The notes under the pieces are model-generated. The model saw nothing but the letters and a program-made list of their open reading frames with translations, did not search any database and was not told where the DNA came from. Source: Limnoperna fortunei (taxonomy: Eukaryota > Mollusca > Bivalvia > Mytilida > Modiolidae). Taken from it: a stretch of 64,000 bases of DNA. The stretch spans positions 96,762,805 to 96,826,804 of the forward strand of contig OX104111.1 in assembly GCA_944474755.1 (NCBI GenBank), given 5' to 3'. Made by a program: the position numbers and the translations under genes. Below, in pieces: positions 1 to 13,000 of this stretch. Position 1 is the stretch's first letter; each line of letters opens with the position of its first letter.

Positions 1-660
1 AATCAAATCTGTGGTTAAGCCGGGTGTTAGATACATTATTCAAAGTATGGAGTTGAACTGGAAGAACAGAATTGTCAACGTGAAATTAATATTTCTTCTA
101 AATGATTGTGTTTCAGAATTTGTATAAAAGTTGTTAAATTGAAAAATTATTTTTCCAAGTTGAAAATATATATTTAATTTTACTGTGGAAATTAAGATGC
201 CGATCTGAAGTCAAAGATTACTTACTGCTCAAATAGGTTATCGGTTCTATCGGTAATTATTATCGTTATGTCATATAATCGTTTTCACGGAGGAAAACAA
301 ACACTGTTGCCATTATATTATACCTTTAGTTCGAATATATATAAATTTCAATGAGCTCGAGAAACCATATAGATTTTGTAAAATTGAAGATTCCCTAAAT
401 TTATAAATGAATGCACGTACTTTAACATTTAAATTAAATGTTATTGTGCATATATTATACTTCAATACACATGTTTTTATTGGTAATTAATATGAATTTT
501 TCCATTCTATTTCTTACTAACGCCACATTCTAGACGATAATTGGTTACAACAATATAACACCACAATAGACCAACCCGATATATCACACTCCTCTTTACC
601 GGAAATTGCGTTCTAAATCCGTATGCGCATAGTGACACTTTTGGAAAATTTGCTAATTTT
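1..660. other. Non-coding, nothing recognised
   Basis: AT-rich DNA with no open frame of note, no splice-bounded exon and no repeat I can place. Confidence 0.5.
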
Positions 661-920
661 GGGGCCTCGATGGCTAAGTGTTTAAGGTAGCTCGTCTACT
701 ATTGATCACGTGGTCTGTCAACACTGAGATTGCGGGTTCGAGTCTTACTGCGGGCAGGGTGTACTCGATTACAATCTTAATTGACAAGGATTGCCAGTTT
801 TCCTACCGAAGGTCGGGGTTTTCTGCGGCTTCTTTACCAGATAAACTGGACGCCATGATATAGCTGGAGAATTGCTGAAAGTGGCGTTAAACACCATTCA
901 AACAAACAAACAAACAAACA
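661..920 (+). repeat. tRNA-derived SINE, full-length copy
   Basis: The 5' head is tRNA-like: a box A region (TGGCTAAGTGTTTAAGG) and, about 60 nt later, a box B (GGTTCGAGTCT). A shared body follows, then the 3' end GCTGAAAGTGGCGTTAAACACC and a (CAAA)n tail. The same unit recurs at least nine times in the window in both orientations. This is RNA polymerase III SINE architecture. The 3' end resembles molluscan SINE families with a conserved central or 3' domain; the family name needs a Repbase or Dfam search. Confidence 0.85.
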
Positions 921-1880
921 CTTTTGGAGAAATGAAGTTTTGTTAGTTTTATTGCCGTTACTTTATTAAATTGTTGAAATACATTGATTTACATTGAATT
1001 TCAGTTGATTGGCATCAAAGTTATATTCTGAAAAGTCTATTCAGTCTATATATGCAGAAACTACCTGGAGCAGAGGGCGTTACGTACAGTATCACACTCA
1101 ATAAATACATCAACATCGCTGATGATATATAGTTATTTTTTAATATACTTTGGCTTAATACCCTCTACTGCGGACAATATATGTATACTATTATATGTAA
1201 CTATGTAAAAGAAGTTCGTTTATTCATTCTCAAGTAACCATTGTAGCAAGTAGTTTTGCTGGAAGTTATCACTTGTCACCGGAGTATCATATAAAGTATA
1301 TTAAACTATAAGTGACACTTGTCTAACAGTCATAAATATTTAATAAGAGCGTGTTAAATTTAATTTTTAAGGCACTTGTAATTTTGTCATTGAGAATATA
1401 AATAGAGAAATCTAAATACGTCTATTTTATTGTATGGATTTTTAAAATTAAGACAACATAATATAATCAGGAAAATTACATTTGTTGTATGTACCTTATA
1501 TGTAAATATAAACTCTGTCTTTGCATTATCAAATTAATCATTAATCGATCAAATATTAAATCTTCCGTCACATTCCATAATACATATAATCATCTGCGCA
1601 TATTTGATAATTCTAATCTGTGTAATAGATTTAAGCCTAAAATCAGTTAATCTTGATCGCGACTAAATAACTAATTTACCTGTAATACGTCAAACCTCAG
1701 GGGAATGACAAGGCTTAATATTACAGGTCTATGATGATAGCTTCATTTTATGTGTGCATTTTTGTAGCTTTAAAATACATAATTCGACACCCCGATTGTT
1801 ACTTCCTGCATAACACTACTGAGTCGTCTGTTTACCCTGTTGCTATACTTTACAAATGTTTGTTGCGTTTGCATTTAATT
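921..1880. other. Non-coding, nothing recognised
   Basis: AT-rich DNA between a SINE and a minisatellite. No exon or element was seen. Confidence 0.5.
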
Positions 1881-2307
1881 ACTGGTTAGGTATCCAAATT
1901 AGTCAGCACGTGTGCGACAGACAGCAAATGATATCACTGGTTAGGTATCCAAATTAGTCAGCATGTGTGCGACAGACAGCCAATGATATCACTGGTTAGG
2001 TATCCAAATTAGTCAGCACGTGTGCGACAGACAGCCAATGATATCACTGGTTAGGTATCCAAATTAGTCAGCACGTGTGCGACAGACAGCCAATGATATC
2101 ACTGGTTAGGTATCCAAATTAGTCAGCACGTGTGCGACAGACAGCCAATGATATCACTGGTTAGGTATCCAAATTAGTCAGCATGTATGCGACTGACAGC
2201 CAATGATATCACTGGTTAGGTATCCAAATTTGTCAGCATGTGTGCGACAGACAGCCAATGATATCACTGGTTTAAGTATCTAAGTGTGACAGACAACCAA
2301 TGATATC
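1881..2307. repeat. 55-bp minisatellite, seven full units
   Basis: Units begin at 1881, 1936, 1991, 2046, 2101, 2156 and 2211, each starting ACTGGTTAGGTATCCAAATT and ending GCCAATGATATC. A shortened, diverged eighth unit runs 2266-2307. The units differ by only a few substitutions, so the array is young or homogenised. Confidence 0.95.
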
Positions 2308-3040
2308 TAATTATATTTTTATACATTTATTAGTAAAAGTATTTCTAAAATGTTAGGACCATAATGCATGGGAGTCCTAATCATCGACCAACAGAGTTGC
2401 TTAGTACGTTCCAGGTGGCGTATAGGGAAGTCCCTCTCGTTCGGAGTGGGGCTGTGTTCAGGTTATAATATAGAAAACCATATTCCCATTCCTTTCATAG
2501 TTCCGTACGAAAGTAGGCTCATTGTATATGTTACAAAAAGCTAAATCCTCTGTCCCTATTACTGGCTGTTCCAGTTCCCGATGGTATTTGGTATAAACTT
2601 TTCCCCCGTTTTTATTTGTTTATTTCATTTTAGTCCTCAATGTATCTGGAAGAATAGCAAACAAATATAACCAACTTAGAATTTCTAAATAGCACAATGG
2701 TTCGCTCAGAATCACGACAGAAATTTCAGTATTATTACTTACAAGTTTATTGATGATTTTTTTAAAGTTAAAAATATCTGTACTAGATGTAGTTTTTGTA
2801 GTAGTTCAGTTTGAGTTTAAATACACTGCGCACGGGCTTAATTTAAATCTTGTGTGATATTTTAAGAGATTAATCTTTGATTGTTACCTTTATATTACGT
2901 TAAAATAAGTTTTTGACTCTTTTATTCTGTTCACCTATTAATCGACATACTGATTATGTACGATCACTCATCGTCATATTTCACTCAAATTTATGTTATA
3001 TATCATATGACTTTATTCCCACCCCTATCGTTAGGATTCA
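2308..3040. other. Non-coding, nothing recognised
   Basis: AT-rich DNA between the minisatellite and a decayed SINE. No feature could be supported. Confidence 0.5.
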
Positions 3041-3296
3041 ATAATGGGGTTTTACGTCATTTTCAGCATTTTGTCAGCTATATAATTACCCCGGTTTTTG
3101 GGGGGAGAAAGCCGTAATACCCAAAGAAAACCACTGACCTTGCGCCGGAAAACTAGCAATCCTTGCGGTAATTAAGGTAAAAGTCGAGCACACACAGCCG
3201 GCTGTGAGGCTGTAACTCGCCACCTGAGTGTTGGTTTTCACGTAATCATTAGTAGATGACTATAACTATCTTATCAACTCAGCCACCAAGGTCTCC
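3041..3296 (-). repeat. Decayed tRNA-derived SINE
   Basis: On the minus strand the copy shows the family head (GGAGACCTTGGTGGCTGAGT), the body (gtcgagcacaccc-like segment, CAATCCTTG) and the 3' segment with CATTTTCAGC. Many substitutions relative to the 661-920 copy mark it as an older insertion. Confidence 0.65.
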
Positions 3297-3469
3297 CCTA
3301 TTTATTATAAATGCTTGCATCTTATTCGTTAGACAATCATTAGAAATATTAAGAAAGCACTGCATTAAGATTCAGAATGTGTATGGCAGAAGATATTTTG
3401 TAGTCATATGTATTTCCACTTTTTTGCACTTTTAGCACATATAATTATAGTATTTACTTTTTATTTTAG

Positions 3470-4412
3470 GATGCCACAGGTTCACAACCGTTCCATTCTC
3501 CTGGATGGTAATGCATTTGGTAAAAATTCACGGTTTATGAACACGCTCAAATTTAGTGACATAACGAAGCGAAGAGTCAGGGCTTTTAATGTTGTGGAGA
3601 ACAGAATAAATCGTTTCAAAATTAATTACTATCAAAGACAGGCGGAGATAGAATTCAACAGGCAACAGAGACAAAAAGAAGAACTACTGATTAAAATGAA
3701 AAGAATTATGGCGTACAAGATCGTTGCCAAAAGCCATAATTTGTCAACAGCCACAGACTACAACGAGGCACTGAATGAAGACAGGTCTCCGAGAATGATA
3801 CGTAAGGAGGTAAAAGAAATGTTAAAACAAATATCACCACAGTATGTAAGAGAGAAACGAGCAAAAGAGAAAATAGACGAAGCTAGACAACTGTGCAACG
3901 ATATAATACGTAAAAATCAACATCAAATTGATATTATTTATCCGCCACTCAAACAACGGCAAGCGTACCTGGCCGAATTAGACAAAGATAGATCAAATGC
4001 AACAACCCCTGCATCAGCTCCACCGGAAATGAACCCAGAACTAAGGATGCGACGTTTGACATTACCGCAGCGTAGACCTTTAGGCGTTTCAAAGGCGTTT
4101 GTGATGGAAAAAAGTAATCTCGGAGAAAAACTAGAAAAAGAGAAGACAAATGTCGAAACAAATAAATCAGGAACACTAACAACACGAACAGACCCAACAG
4201 GGGAGAAAACCCCAACACTAACAACACGAACAGATCCGACCGGGGATAAAACACTTAAATATGAATTACCACCAGTAGTTATTCGCAAATCAAATTTAAG
4301 GGAAGAAACTAGAAAAAGTAAAACTCAACGAACTCAAAAACCAGAGTACGAGTTAGCTCCTCTATCATTAAACAAGAAAATAAAGCCCGAACTTCTTATT
4401 CCGACCGACTAA
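3470..4412 (+). CDS. Orphan charged protein, probable last coding exon (313 aa from 3471)
   Basis: The open frame runs in from 3408, but a good splice acceptor (pyrimidine-rich TTTATTTTAG, ending 3469) lies just before an ATG at 3471. I therefore take 3470 as the exon start and 3471 as the likely start codon, giving 313 residues. An initiator in an upstream exon is also possible. The protein is very basic and hydrophilic. Residues ~40-90 are rich in R, K, Q and E and likely form a coiled coil. A 15-residue tandem duplication (TLTTRTDPTGEKTP, then TLTTRTDPTGDKT) lies near residues 233-260, and a KSNLxE motif occurs on both sides of it. No signal peptide or enzyme motif remains once the 21 hydrophobic residues upstream of the acceptor are removed. 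I do not recognise a family. An ATTAAA at about 4444 could be the poly(A) signal. Confidence 0.6.
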
Positions 4413-5127
4413 ATGTTTTATTTTTATAGTACTTGTTTTTATGATTAAATATTTCAGTGTTTAATTTCATTGGTAATCAAAGGGAACATAGACTGTCATT
4501 GTTAGTTATCACAGATACGACAACTACCACCATTTATTATTATTCAATTTCCTCTTCGATCGTATTAATCTTTTTTTTATTACAATGTGTTCATTAATGT
4601 GATACTTAAAATAGAATAGACACAACATCTAAATGCACATTTGATTTTTTTAATTAACGACAATTATATATTTACATGTGAATGGTTTCATATCTATTAA
4701 TGATAACAGTGGCTTCATATAGCATTAGAATTCAGTTCAGTAAATTATCAATACTTGTCAGATTATAACGTGACAATATATAACGTTAAAATCAAGTAAA
4801 AATCAAGGAGCTATTGAGCCTTTTATTACTTACAGACTATACATAAGACCAAATTTGGCTAAAAACTACATCAGAAATATTCCTTAAATGTTTCAGAAAT
4901 GTGTAGGTATAAAAATTGAAGAGTATCCGCATTTTTTCTTTTTTTCATTTGTCTTTCCGATGTTTCTTAAAATGTATACTTCTTCCCAAAGTGTAAAATG
5001 TGAACTTCTTCCCAAAGTGTATTCCATAATTTTATAAGAACAATTTTCTTACGTATCTCAGTTGCTATAATGTGTAGAGTTATTTTATTTTCCCATGAAA
5101 ATCAAGCGTTTTATGTAATAGAGAGAG
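4413..5127. other. 3' flank of the orphan gene, non-coding
   Basis: AT-rich DNA. Apart from the possible ATTAAA at about 4444 nothing is recognised. A short phrase (cttcttcccaaagtgta) is repeated at about 4979 and 5007. Confidence 0.45.
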
Positions 5128-5286
5128 TGGCGGATCCATGATTTATTATAATGGAGGTCCGGTCTGCAGGGGTCTGGACACATTTTTGGATCACAGAGAT
5201 TATAGATAAAATATAGTGCGTCCGCAATATATGCTGCTTGGTAAGTAGGATTCGGTCACGCAATCTCTGGATCCGCCATTGTGAAG
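5128..5286. repeat. Small inverted-repeat element, about 160 bp
   Basis: The ends are mutually inverted: GTGGCGGATCCA at the left and TGGATCCGCCAT at the right. The interior is not coding. This is the form of a small non-autonomous DNA transposon or a folded repeat. A related phrase (gggcgtacgctcc...cctggatctgccactg) occurs at about 9525-9560. Confidence 0.5.
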
Positions 5287-6489
5287 GTAATCCCCAGACA
5301 AATAGTCTAGGGCTGATCTTGATATACATTGATTTATGATATAAAAATCTTTTGTTTATGTGAGTTAGCCAGACTCGTGGAATAATTCAACAGAAAGTCT
5401 TCACGTAAACCAAGAATAATTATTGCTGTATTTGTGTTTGAGTACATTATTGAGAATAGATTCTGCCCCTTAATGAGCACAAATAATCAAAATGCTGGAT
5501 CTACTGTATATTACTGTCTGAAATATGAAATATGTTTAGTTCTTCTTATGAGAAGAGTGTTTTATTAATATCATATGACCCGCAAGAAGTTATATATCTG
5601 TATTTTATTGTCCAAATGTTTTTTTAATTAATTTTTTGTTTAGAATCGCAAATGTATATGCTGAACCAAGATAAATATAATTTGTTCATAGAAACTTGTA
5701 TCGTCATTTTATTTTATTTTTATCTTGTTTGTAACAGACAGAAATATTAACTAAACATGTAACATCGTCTGCTAACCAATCTGTGTCACAAGATTAATTC
5801 ATGGCATTTATATCACAGAATATAAAGGTCTTAGAGTTAACTCCCACAGACGTGTTTGATATCCCCAAATAGTATTTGATTCAGATATTGTTTTAACTAT
5901 TTAAGTAAGACGAACACCGCTATAAATCATAAGATAACGAGGTGTCATCAAAAGAACAAAATCCAACCATATAATTACAAAATATCTAAAAACAGCAAGC
6001 AACACACACTCAAAACAGACAACACATAACAAAGAACCCCATTTACAAAGGGGTCATATCAGGTGTTCCGGAAGGATACGCATTTTCTACTTGACTAATG
6101 ACAGCCGTCGTGTTTCTTACGTACTTGAATAAGAGACCAGTGAGTTGCCCAAGAATATCCGCCATCTCTGTGATAAATGCCGCACAATCATCAGCTCTTT
6201 TATGATGATGACGACAATTAAAGGCATTTTGGAACGATATAAACTACATGACTGATAGTATATCTTGCTTTATCAACATTTCAGTAGGAAACACTCTTCT
6301 GTCAAGGAGTTGTGAATATAAACTGTGTACAAATGATCCACAAGCGGATGCTGCAGATATATGGAAATTTATTATAAGAAAATTAAATTTGCCTCGCTTT
6401 CTTATAGTTGTACCTGTTTTTTGGTTTCCCTTTCTAGACTAAAGTAAAATGCAAATTTTGTAATCTATCTAAAGTCCAGTATTTTGTGT
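5287..6489. other. Non-coding, nothing recognised
   Basis: AT-rich. The short open frame at 6248-6442 has no splice sites or composition that would support a gene. Confidence 0.45.
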
Positions 6490-6714
6490 TTTTCTGGGGA
6501 ATTACACCGCTTTTAGCTATTTTTCCACTATACAATGCCAAACCGGTTTTTTGGACACGAAGCCGGTGTACCAATTGACCTTAGACATAACACTGGCAAT
6601 CCTTGTCAATTAATGTTTGAGTCGAGCACATTTGTTCTAAGTCAGTCTCGAACTCATGACATTAGTGTTGACACGCTTGTGATAATGGTAAAAGACACAC
6701 GCCACTGAGGCTCC
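6490..6714 (-). repeat. Decayed tRNA-derived SINE
   Basis: The minus-strand copy is recognisable by gagtcgagcacat, CAATCCTTGTCAATTAA and cgaactcatgacatt (a degenerate box B region). It is heavily mutated and lacks a clean tail. Confidence 0.6.
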
Positions 6715-9119
6715 ACTGATCAATGCATTTTTATTACGCGGCTTTAAAGATCTACAAGAACAGTGATATATTGTCACAACAATGTGTATTAGAACTACTA
6801 CTGAATAATGATTGCTAATGAAGAGGAATGATTAAGATCGCTCAGAGTTGAGAAAGAATACATATTTTATTTTGGATAATGTTATGAAAATGTGTCTAGT
6901 TCGATGCATTTTTTGCAGAGATTATGTCAAAATAGAAATCATAAAACAGCTTTGCTTTTTTAATTTTTAACTTTAAGCGTGGTTTTAGACCTTGCAATCC
7001 ATTCTACAATACTATTGCTATACAGATATTCTTAGACTACCGTCCTAATGACATCTATTGGTTTTTAAGGGTTAATTACTACTTCTCCATAATGACAAAA
7101 ATCCAAATATGTTGAAACTCGACAAAAACGTTTCGCATTAGCATAAAATGGCAATTTGATTCTTTGTTTATAGAAAGTACTTCACGTCAGACAAGTACTG
7201 AAGGAATTGCAATGGATTTGTATGTTTGACACAAATATTCTTAAGTTTTGTAACACAAACATTATTACGTGAACCAAAGTAAATGGTTTTCTTAAATGTA
7301 ACTTGTTTCTTCACCCTTAAAATTTATATTTACGGATTTCTACAAAATTTATCTATTTGTTCCCCACACTGTCCAGGTTAAGTAATATATAAATACAGTC
7401 CTCATAGATGAGTATTTTTTATAATAATAATCAATTACCCCTAATATTCAGAACCAATAATACTTACTCTAATTCTACAGCACTACAAAAAACTTCAGTA
7501 CACACAACAGTCCAACAATCAAATACAAATTTAAAAGTAACTAATAACTCAAGACAAATAGCCATAGGCTCTAGTGAGAATTCATTATCTAGTTAATAGA
7601 TGACTATAAAACAATAATGCTAGAAATCATGCGGGCAGTCCTAACAGAAAGTCATGAAGAAGTTTGAAGAAGACCTTACATTGTACATGTAATTTTTCCA
7701 ACAATAAAACACGCCGGTTGACAAGACGGATTGGCACAAATTAAGAAATCGCAGTAAAGGATCTACAATATTTGAAACCCTCAAAGTTCTTAAACCTTAA
7801 GGGATGAAAAGAATTAAAGAAAACTTTAAATAAAATTAAAAATAAATAAATAAAAAATAATCAGAAACCTGGATTTGCGATAGGAGGCATGTAAACAAAT
7901 TAAGATAAACTGATAAAGGAAGTTCCATTATTCAATCTTGAAAGGTTACACCCTATTTGGCTTTGCAGTTTTTGAGAGGCCACAATTCACATTTGACCAA
8001 GAAGAAATGAGGAATTGTTATAGAGGGCTACACATACATTATTTAAAGCTTCAACTAATCGGAAACTACAAGGGGGCCATGATGGCACAAAGCAACTAAA
8101 AATCTTTGCAAAGCACAGACATTTTTCCTGCAAAAATTAGCTTTAATTGGCCATGCGTTTTCAGAGAACATGTAAAAATGTGAATGGGTTACTGATAGAC
8201 GCATGACAGACGAAAAGTGACAGAAATAGCTTACCTTGACTATCAGTCAAGTTAGCTAACGGTAAATGAAAAGCAAACGAATAAGAAATAGACATACTTG
8301 TCTTTTTGCAACATTAACACTACGGCATTTGTGTTTATTTAGTCCACAAGACACAAATAAATTTAAAATTAATAAAATTTTTGCTGTTGCTGAATTAAAG
8401 CCAGAAAACGGCTATGTAATCTGAAATCTGATTAGCCAATTTGAATGGAGCATAAAACATGCCTTATTTACATGACCTATACTTATTTCCCTAGTTTAAT
8501 GACGTCATCGCTGTTTCAACATTTAAAAAATTGACTTAAAATCATATTAAACGGAGTTTCAAGTATTTCAAAGGTAGGATGTACTCATTAACATTGTTTA
8601 GGTCTTTGTGTACCTTTTATAACCCGTTTTGCGTTTATTAAGCATTAAAACACCAAACCAAGTTATATCATACAACCTGTTTATAAAATAAGAAATAATT
8701 TATTTGGGGCAAGAATATAAACCGATTTTACCACGTGTTGCTCTTTATACTACAACGCTCTGGTAGAACGTGGACTTGAAGCGCCAACCTGTGGTAAAAT
8801 CAGTATATATTTATATATATAATTATTTCGATTCTAATTGGACATATATATTAACTTTCATCAACAACGTTACCTGAGTTGCAGGACTTGTCAGCCATTT
8901 ATGACACAAAGTTGGTTGTGACGTCGTTAAAATATGTGAATAATTTTGCCATGATGTCGGTGTAAAGAGAGTTGATCGTTTATAACGTAAAAAAGGAGTT
9001 TACTCGTCTTACCACAGGCGTGTACTTTAAGCGTTTTAAGCACGTCACAATAGAATTCGAAATATCTACATGTACTCAATAATTTTAATAGATTTAAATA
9101 TCTTTTGTTTGAGCTTTAA
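6715..9119. other. Non-coding; one weak ORF and one hairpin
   Basis: AT-rich. A 62-codon open frame at 7408-7596 is N-, T- and S-rich and has no supporting splice sites. A near-perfect 14-bp inverted pair (ACCGATTTTACCAC at 8721-8734, its complement with one mismatch at 8794-8807) can form a hairpin of about 87 bp, perhaps a small mobile element. Nothing else is supported. Confidence 0.4.
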
Positions 9120-9375
9120 GATTCAGGAACTCAAACAAGTCAGGGGCGCATACAGGATTTTCGAAAGGGGGGCGTAAGCAGGGGATATCGGAAAAGGGGG
9201 ATATCGGAAAAGGGGGGCCACGAAGTGGTCCTTCCGCGCTTCTTTGATGCGGATTTACGGCAGGGGGTCTGGGGCCACTTAAGGCCCCCAGAAACTCTCG
9301 AAAAATTGAGCAAAATCCTGCATTCTCGCAATTTCCAGGCATCAAAATGAAAGGTATTTATAGTGTTCAGTAACC

Positions 9376-9381
9376 TTTATT
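9376..9381 (-). terminator. Possible poly(A) signal of the TSR receptor gene
   Basis: The minus strand reads AATAAA here, about 325 nt beyond the stop codon of the receptor gene at 9706. It is the first canonical hexamer I found on that strand after the stop, so it would give a 3' UTR of about 340 nt. Confidence 0.4.
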
Positions 9382-9705
9382 TGGTACAGTATACAACAGA
9401 GATATCATAATAAACGAATTAGTACCGTTAATGGCGAGGACGAGCGAGGATTACATTTTTGCCTTTGGCGCTGGTTGTTACCCTCCCTGTTCTTTTTTTC
9501 CTTTCCTTTTTTAAAGGGGGGGGGGCGTACGCTCCTTACGCCCCCTGGATCTGCCACTGCAAGTCTTCCCCTTTTGAATCTCGACTTTTTGCGCATTTTC
9601 GCCACATTATTTAACAAAGACAGAGCGAACAATTTTGGTTTTGAAACAATAAATGGTACAGTTACATAAACCAAACTGAATCGTTTTAGAACATAAGTAA
9701 ACCAC

Positions 9706-10000
9706 TTAGAAGTTCTTAAAAGTATGGAACTCTGCTGATGCATCCTTGGAACATGTCTCGTCCAATGTAGCCGTACTGACATTCTGGCATTTTTCATAAT
9801 GATCCTCGTCACCAAGATCTAAATCTTGATAATGGTCGACATCATCTGTCTCACACTTTATTATTTTGTTTTCTATATTCACATATCTCTCATCATCACT
9901 ATCAGCGTGATCTTCGCCATATCTACCAGAAATTTTGTTGTCTGTTAATGGTGACATGTAAGCATCATTCTGGAACTGGTACATCATCAAGTTAATTGTT
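9706..10000 (-). CDS. Receptor exon 20: cytoplasmic tail and stop
   Basis: The acceptor CAATTTTCAG precedes the exon. Its first base completes the AGA codon begun by exon 19, which sets the frame. The tail is acidic, with clusters such as DSDDER and DLGDED. It holds six tyrosines: MYQF, AYMSP (YxxP, a CRK-type SH2 motif), RYGED, RYVNI (YxN, a GRB2-type SH2 motif), HYQDL (YxxL after acidic residues, hemITAM-like) and HYEKC. There is no catalytic domain. Motif functions are known from vertebrate and insect receptors; their use here is inferred. The frame ends TAA at 9706. Confidence 0.88.
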
Positions 10001-13000
10001 CTGAAAATTGGAGGGAAAATTAAAATGGTACGATTTTAACAACAGAACAATGATAATGATACAGTTAAATACCAAAAGTTAACCAAAATAAAAGTTTTTT
10101 TGGCACAATAGACATAACTTATCGTTTTAAATGATATATTCTTGCAATAAGCCAAAACAACTATAAAATGTGAACAGGAAATATTCCTGCAGTAAGAAAA
10201 ACAAGAAATCCGCGGTGGATAAACAATAGTGCAGTAAGTAGGAACACATGTTCCGTGACAAACAAACATACAATATTTTAGAAGTAGGTGCACACCGAAC
10301 ATAAAATATTATGGATAAGCTTGAACCAGTTCTTGTCATTGTAATGAACGAGATAGCAATATAGCTCGAAAGCCAGTCTCTAACATATAAACATGAAAAT
10401 ATAGCAACATTCTACACAGAGCCGGTTTATTCAATGTACCATGGAATGGACAAATACAGAACAGCCATGGATGTCAGTTCACTTGTTTAGTGTTATAGCG
10501 AGCACAGCTCGCAGCGGTGAGCTCTACGGCAAATTTTTACGTGTCATGTGATCAAAATGAAATCACGTGATCAAAATCTGCTTAATGCTGATATTGATTT
10601 TTTTTTCGTCCGGAAGTTGATATCGTCAAAAAACTGGAACAAAGTGAATGAAGAAAAGTACTAAAAATAATTTTAAGAAAGACTTGAAAATACAGTTGAC
10701 ATAGATAAAAAATAAATGTTATATTTAAAATTAACAACAAACTATTCATACTATTTTTTTTGCAATCTCTAAATCGATCTTTAAAAACTGACAATGTGAC
10801 GTCACAGAAAGACGCACGTTACTACTGGAATTTAGAGGCACTTTTAGGGTGATAGGAAATAACGTCAATTATGAAATGCACATTATATATTGATAATAAA
10901 GGACTATATTGTCTGTGCTCGCATTTTGGCAATGCCTACTCCATATTAGTCAAATGTAGAATATTTAGTGTATTTGTTTTTATCCTTTTCAACCTTTCAA
11001 TAAGTGTTTGCTGAATACACCTGCATAGTCTTAATATTAAGGGAGATAAATATGACTATATCTGTGCTACATTAAGGCGCGTTTTTACACAAAGTATGGA
11101 AAACAATAGCAATTAATAAGGTAATCAGTTTTCGAAGTTTTGCATTACTAAGTTTGGTAGTTTAGTTTAGATTTAAAAAAATGACAAAAGCCCTTTTTAA
11201 ACAATGGAAATATTTAAACTTTAATTTAAATTCTAATGGACACCTGTTTTTATTGTTTTGCTCTCAGTAAAAGAAATCGTTAAACGTTGATATAATTTGC
11301 TGATGGTTAAAGCATAGGAATGATTCAAAGATATAACTGTAAATAAAAGTTTCATACACAAAATTATATTCCTTTGTAAACTCCCACTCACCTTTTTGAT
11401 TTTCTCTTAACCACAACAACCACAATGACTATTAGTAGAAGTAACAGTAAAACTCCTGGTATTCCGTAGTACAGTGCTGTGATGTAAACAACAAATAGTA
11501 TTTATTATTCTACATGAAATGGGATATGTAACATAAATACTAATATTATATATTGATGATGTTATGTCCCTAAACAATGCTAAATTTGGTGACTATTTAC
11601 ATTCAGTTTACCCAGCGAGCTTGAAATCAAAGACACAACCAATACAATAAGGTCAGCCTCTTACTTAGATCTACTTCTAGAAACAGATTCTACGACAAAC
11701 GTGATGACTTCAACTTTCCAATTGTCAACTTCCCGTTCATCGACAGCAACATTCCAGCTGATCTAGCGTGTGGTGTGTACATTTCATAACTTATACGTAA
11801 TTCTAGATCCTGCGATCGGTATGCCGATTTTCTAGACCGATTACTGCTGTTGACCGCTAAACTACTCAAACAAGGGTTTGTTGTACCTAGGTTGATGTTA
11901 TCTCTCCAGAAGTTCTATGGTCGTCACCATGACTTTATGGATCTTTATGGGAAATCAGTCTCAAATACGATATGAAATTTTCGATGAGTCATAGGTATTG
12001 TTTCTTATTCCTGGTCTTGACTTTTCCCTGGGCATGACAATGAGAAACTCGAAGGGTGTCTAATTAGAGGGAGGCACTGCTTACTCGTCCTGATAACCTG
12101 AGTGCACCAATGGTTTTTATTGGGTTCGGGTTATTCTCTTTCTGGTTTTTTTTTGTGTTTTTGGTTTTTGCGTTGCGTTTGTTTATATCCGGATTTGTAA
12201 CTGTCCCTTAACTTTCGGCTCTTGTTGTTCGGTCGGTTTTCTTTGCTATTTTATTATATTATTTTAACTAAGTGAAACTCGATTGATAAAACACCACAAT
12301 TACGATCCCATACTTACTCTCACAATTCCGAATTATCGCTAAAACGAACATTTAAGCCTAAGTCGACGATTGAATGAATTCGTTTATATTTTCCAGTAAA
12401 TGTATGCTTTAAAGAGTAGCATTAAAAATAACTGCTTCAGGTAGGTATTCACAAAGTAGTAGATTTCGTTACAACAGGTCGAAATTATGATTAAAACTTG
12501 CCTGATATATGTAAGGACAACACAGATCTACAATTACCGTGTTGTTTATACGAACTGTTCCATTAAATCATACAGAAGGACCACGATGTATAGTGTGATG
12601 TAGAAATCTCAAAACAAGGTCACATTTTTTACAGCCTATGTCAAACCATATTAAAGCACAGATCTAAAGTGCTCAACATTTACTGGACCAAAAAATCGTC
12701 TGTATGGAAGACGAATTTAAATTAGATTTATAGGAGAAGCAAATTCAACCACATACCTGACAAAAATGTCTTTGATTTAAAGAAGATCTCATGTTGAGAA
12801 ATGTCTGGAAAAAATATTTCTACAGTACAAATTTGAAGATGTTTTAAATACAGTCATACATCTGTATTATATTTTAATGTAGTGTTAGTCAAAATATTTC
12901 AGTTTAAGCACGTTTTATATTACAACCTTTTAAATATGTCTTTATTTTTCTATCCTATTTATATCGTTAAACGGAATAATACATTATTTAGAACAACATG

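Noticed and set aside
678..863. Short open frames across SINE copies (678-863, 23483-23692, 32714-32914, 39027-39389)
   Set aside because: They lie in tRNA-derived SINE sequence, which is not protein-coding.
8721..8807. Hairpin with 14-bp arms as a regulatory or RNA element
   Set aside because: Only one copy seen in the window and no supporting context; noted in the surrounding non-coding entry.
9094..9669. G-rich open frames at 9094-9345, 9140-9331 and 9475-9669
   Set aside because: Low-complexity repeat-derived sequence (GGGGGATATCGGAAAA duplicates, poly-G), partly in the receptor 3' UTR; no coding character.
10498..10922. Possible small transposon with 10-bp inverted ends GCGAGCACAG
   Set aside because: The inverted match is only 10 bp and no flanking duplication was found; too weak to list as an element.
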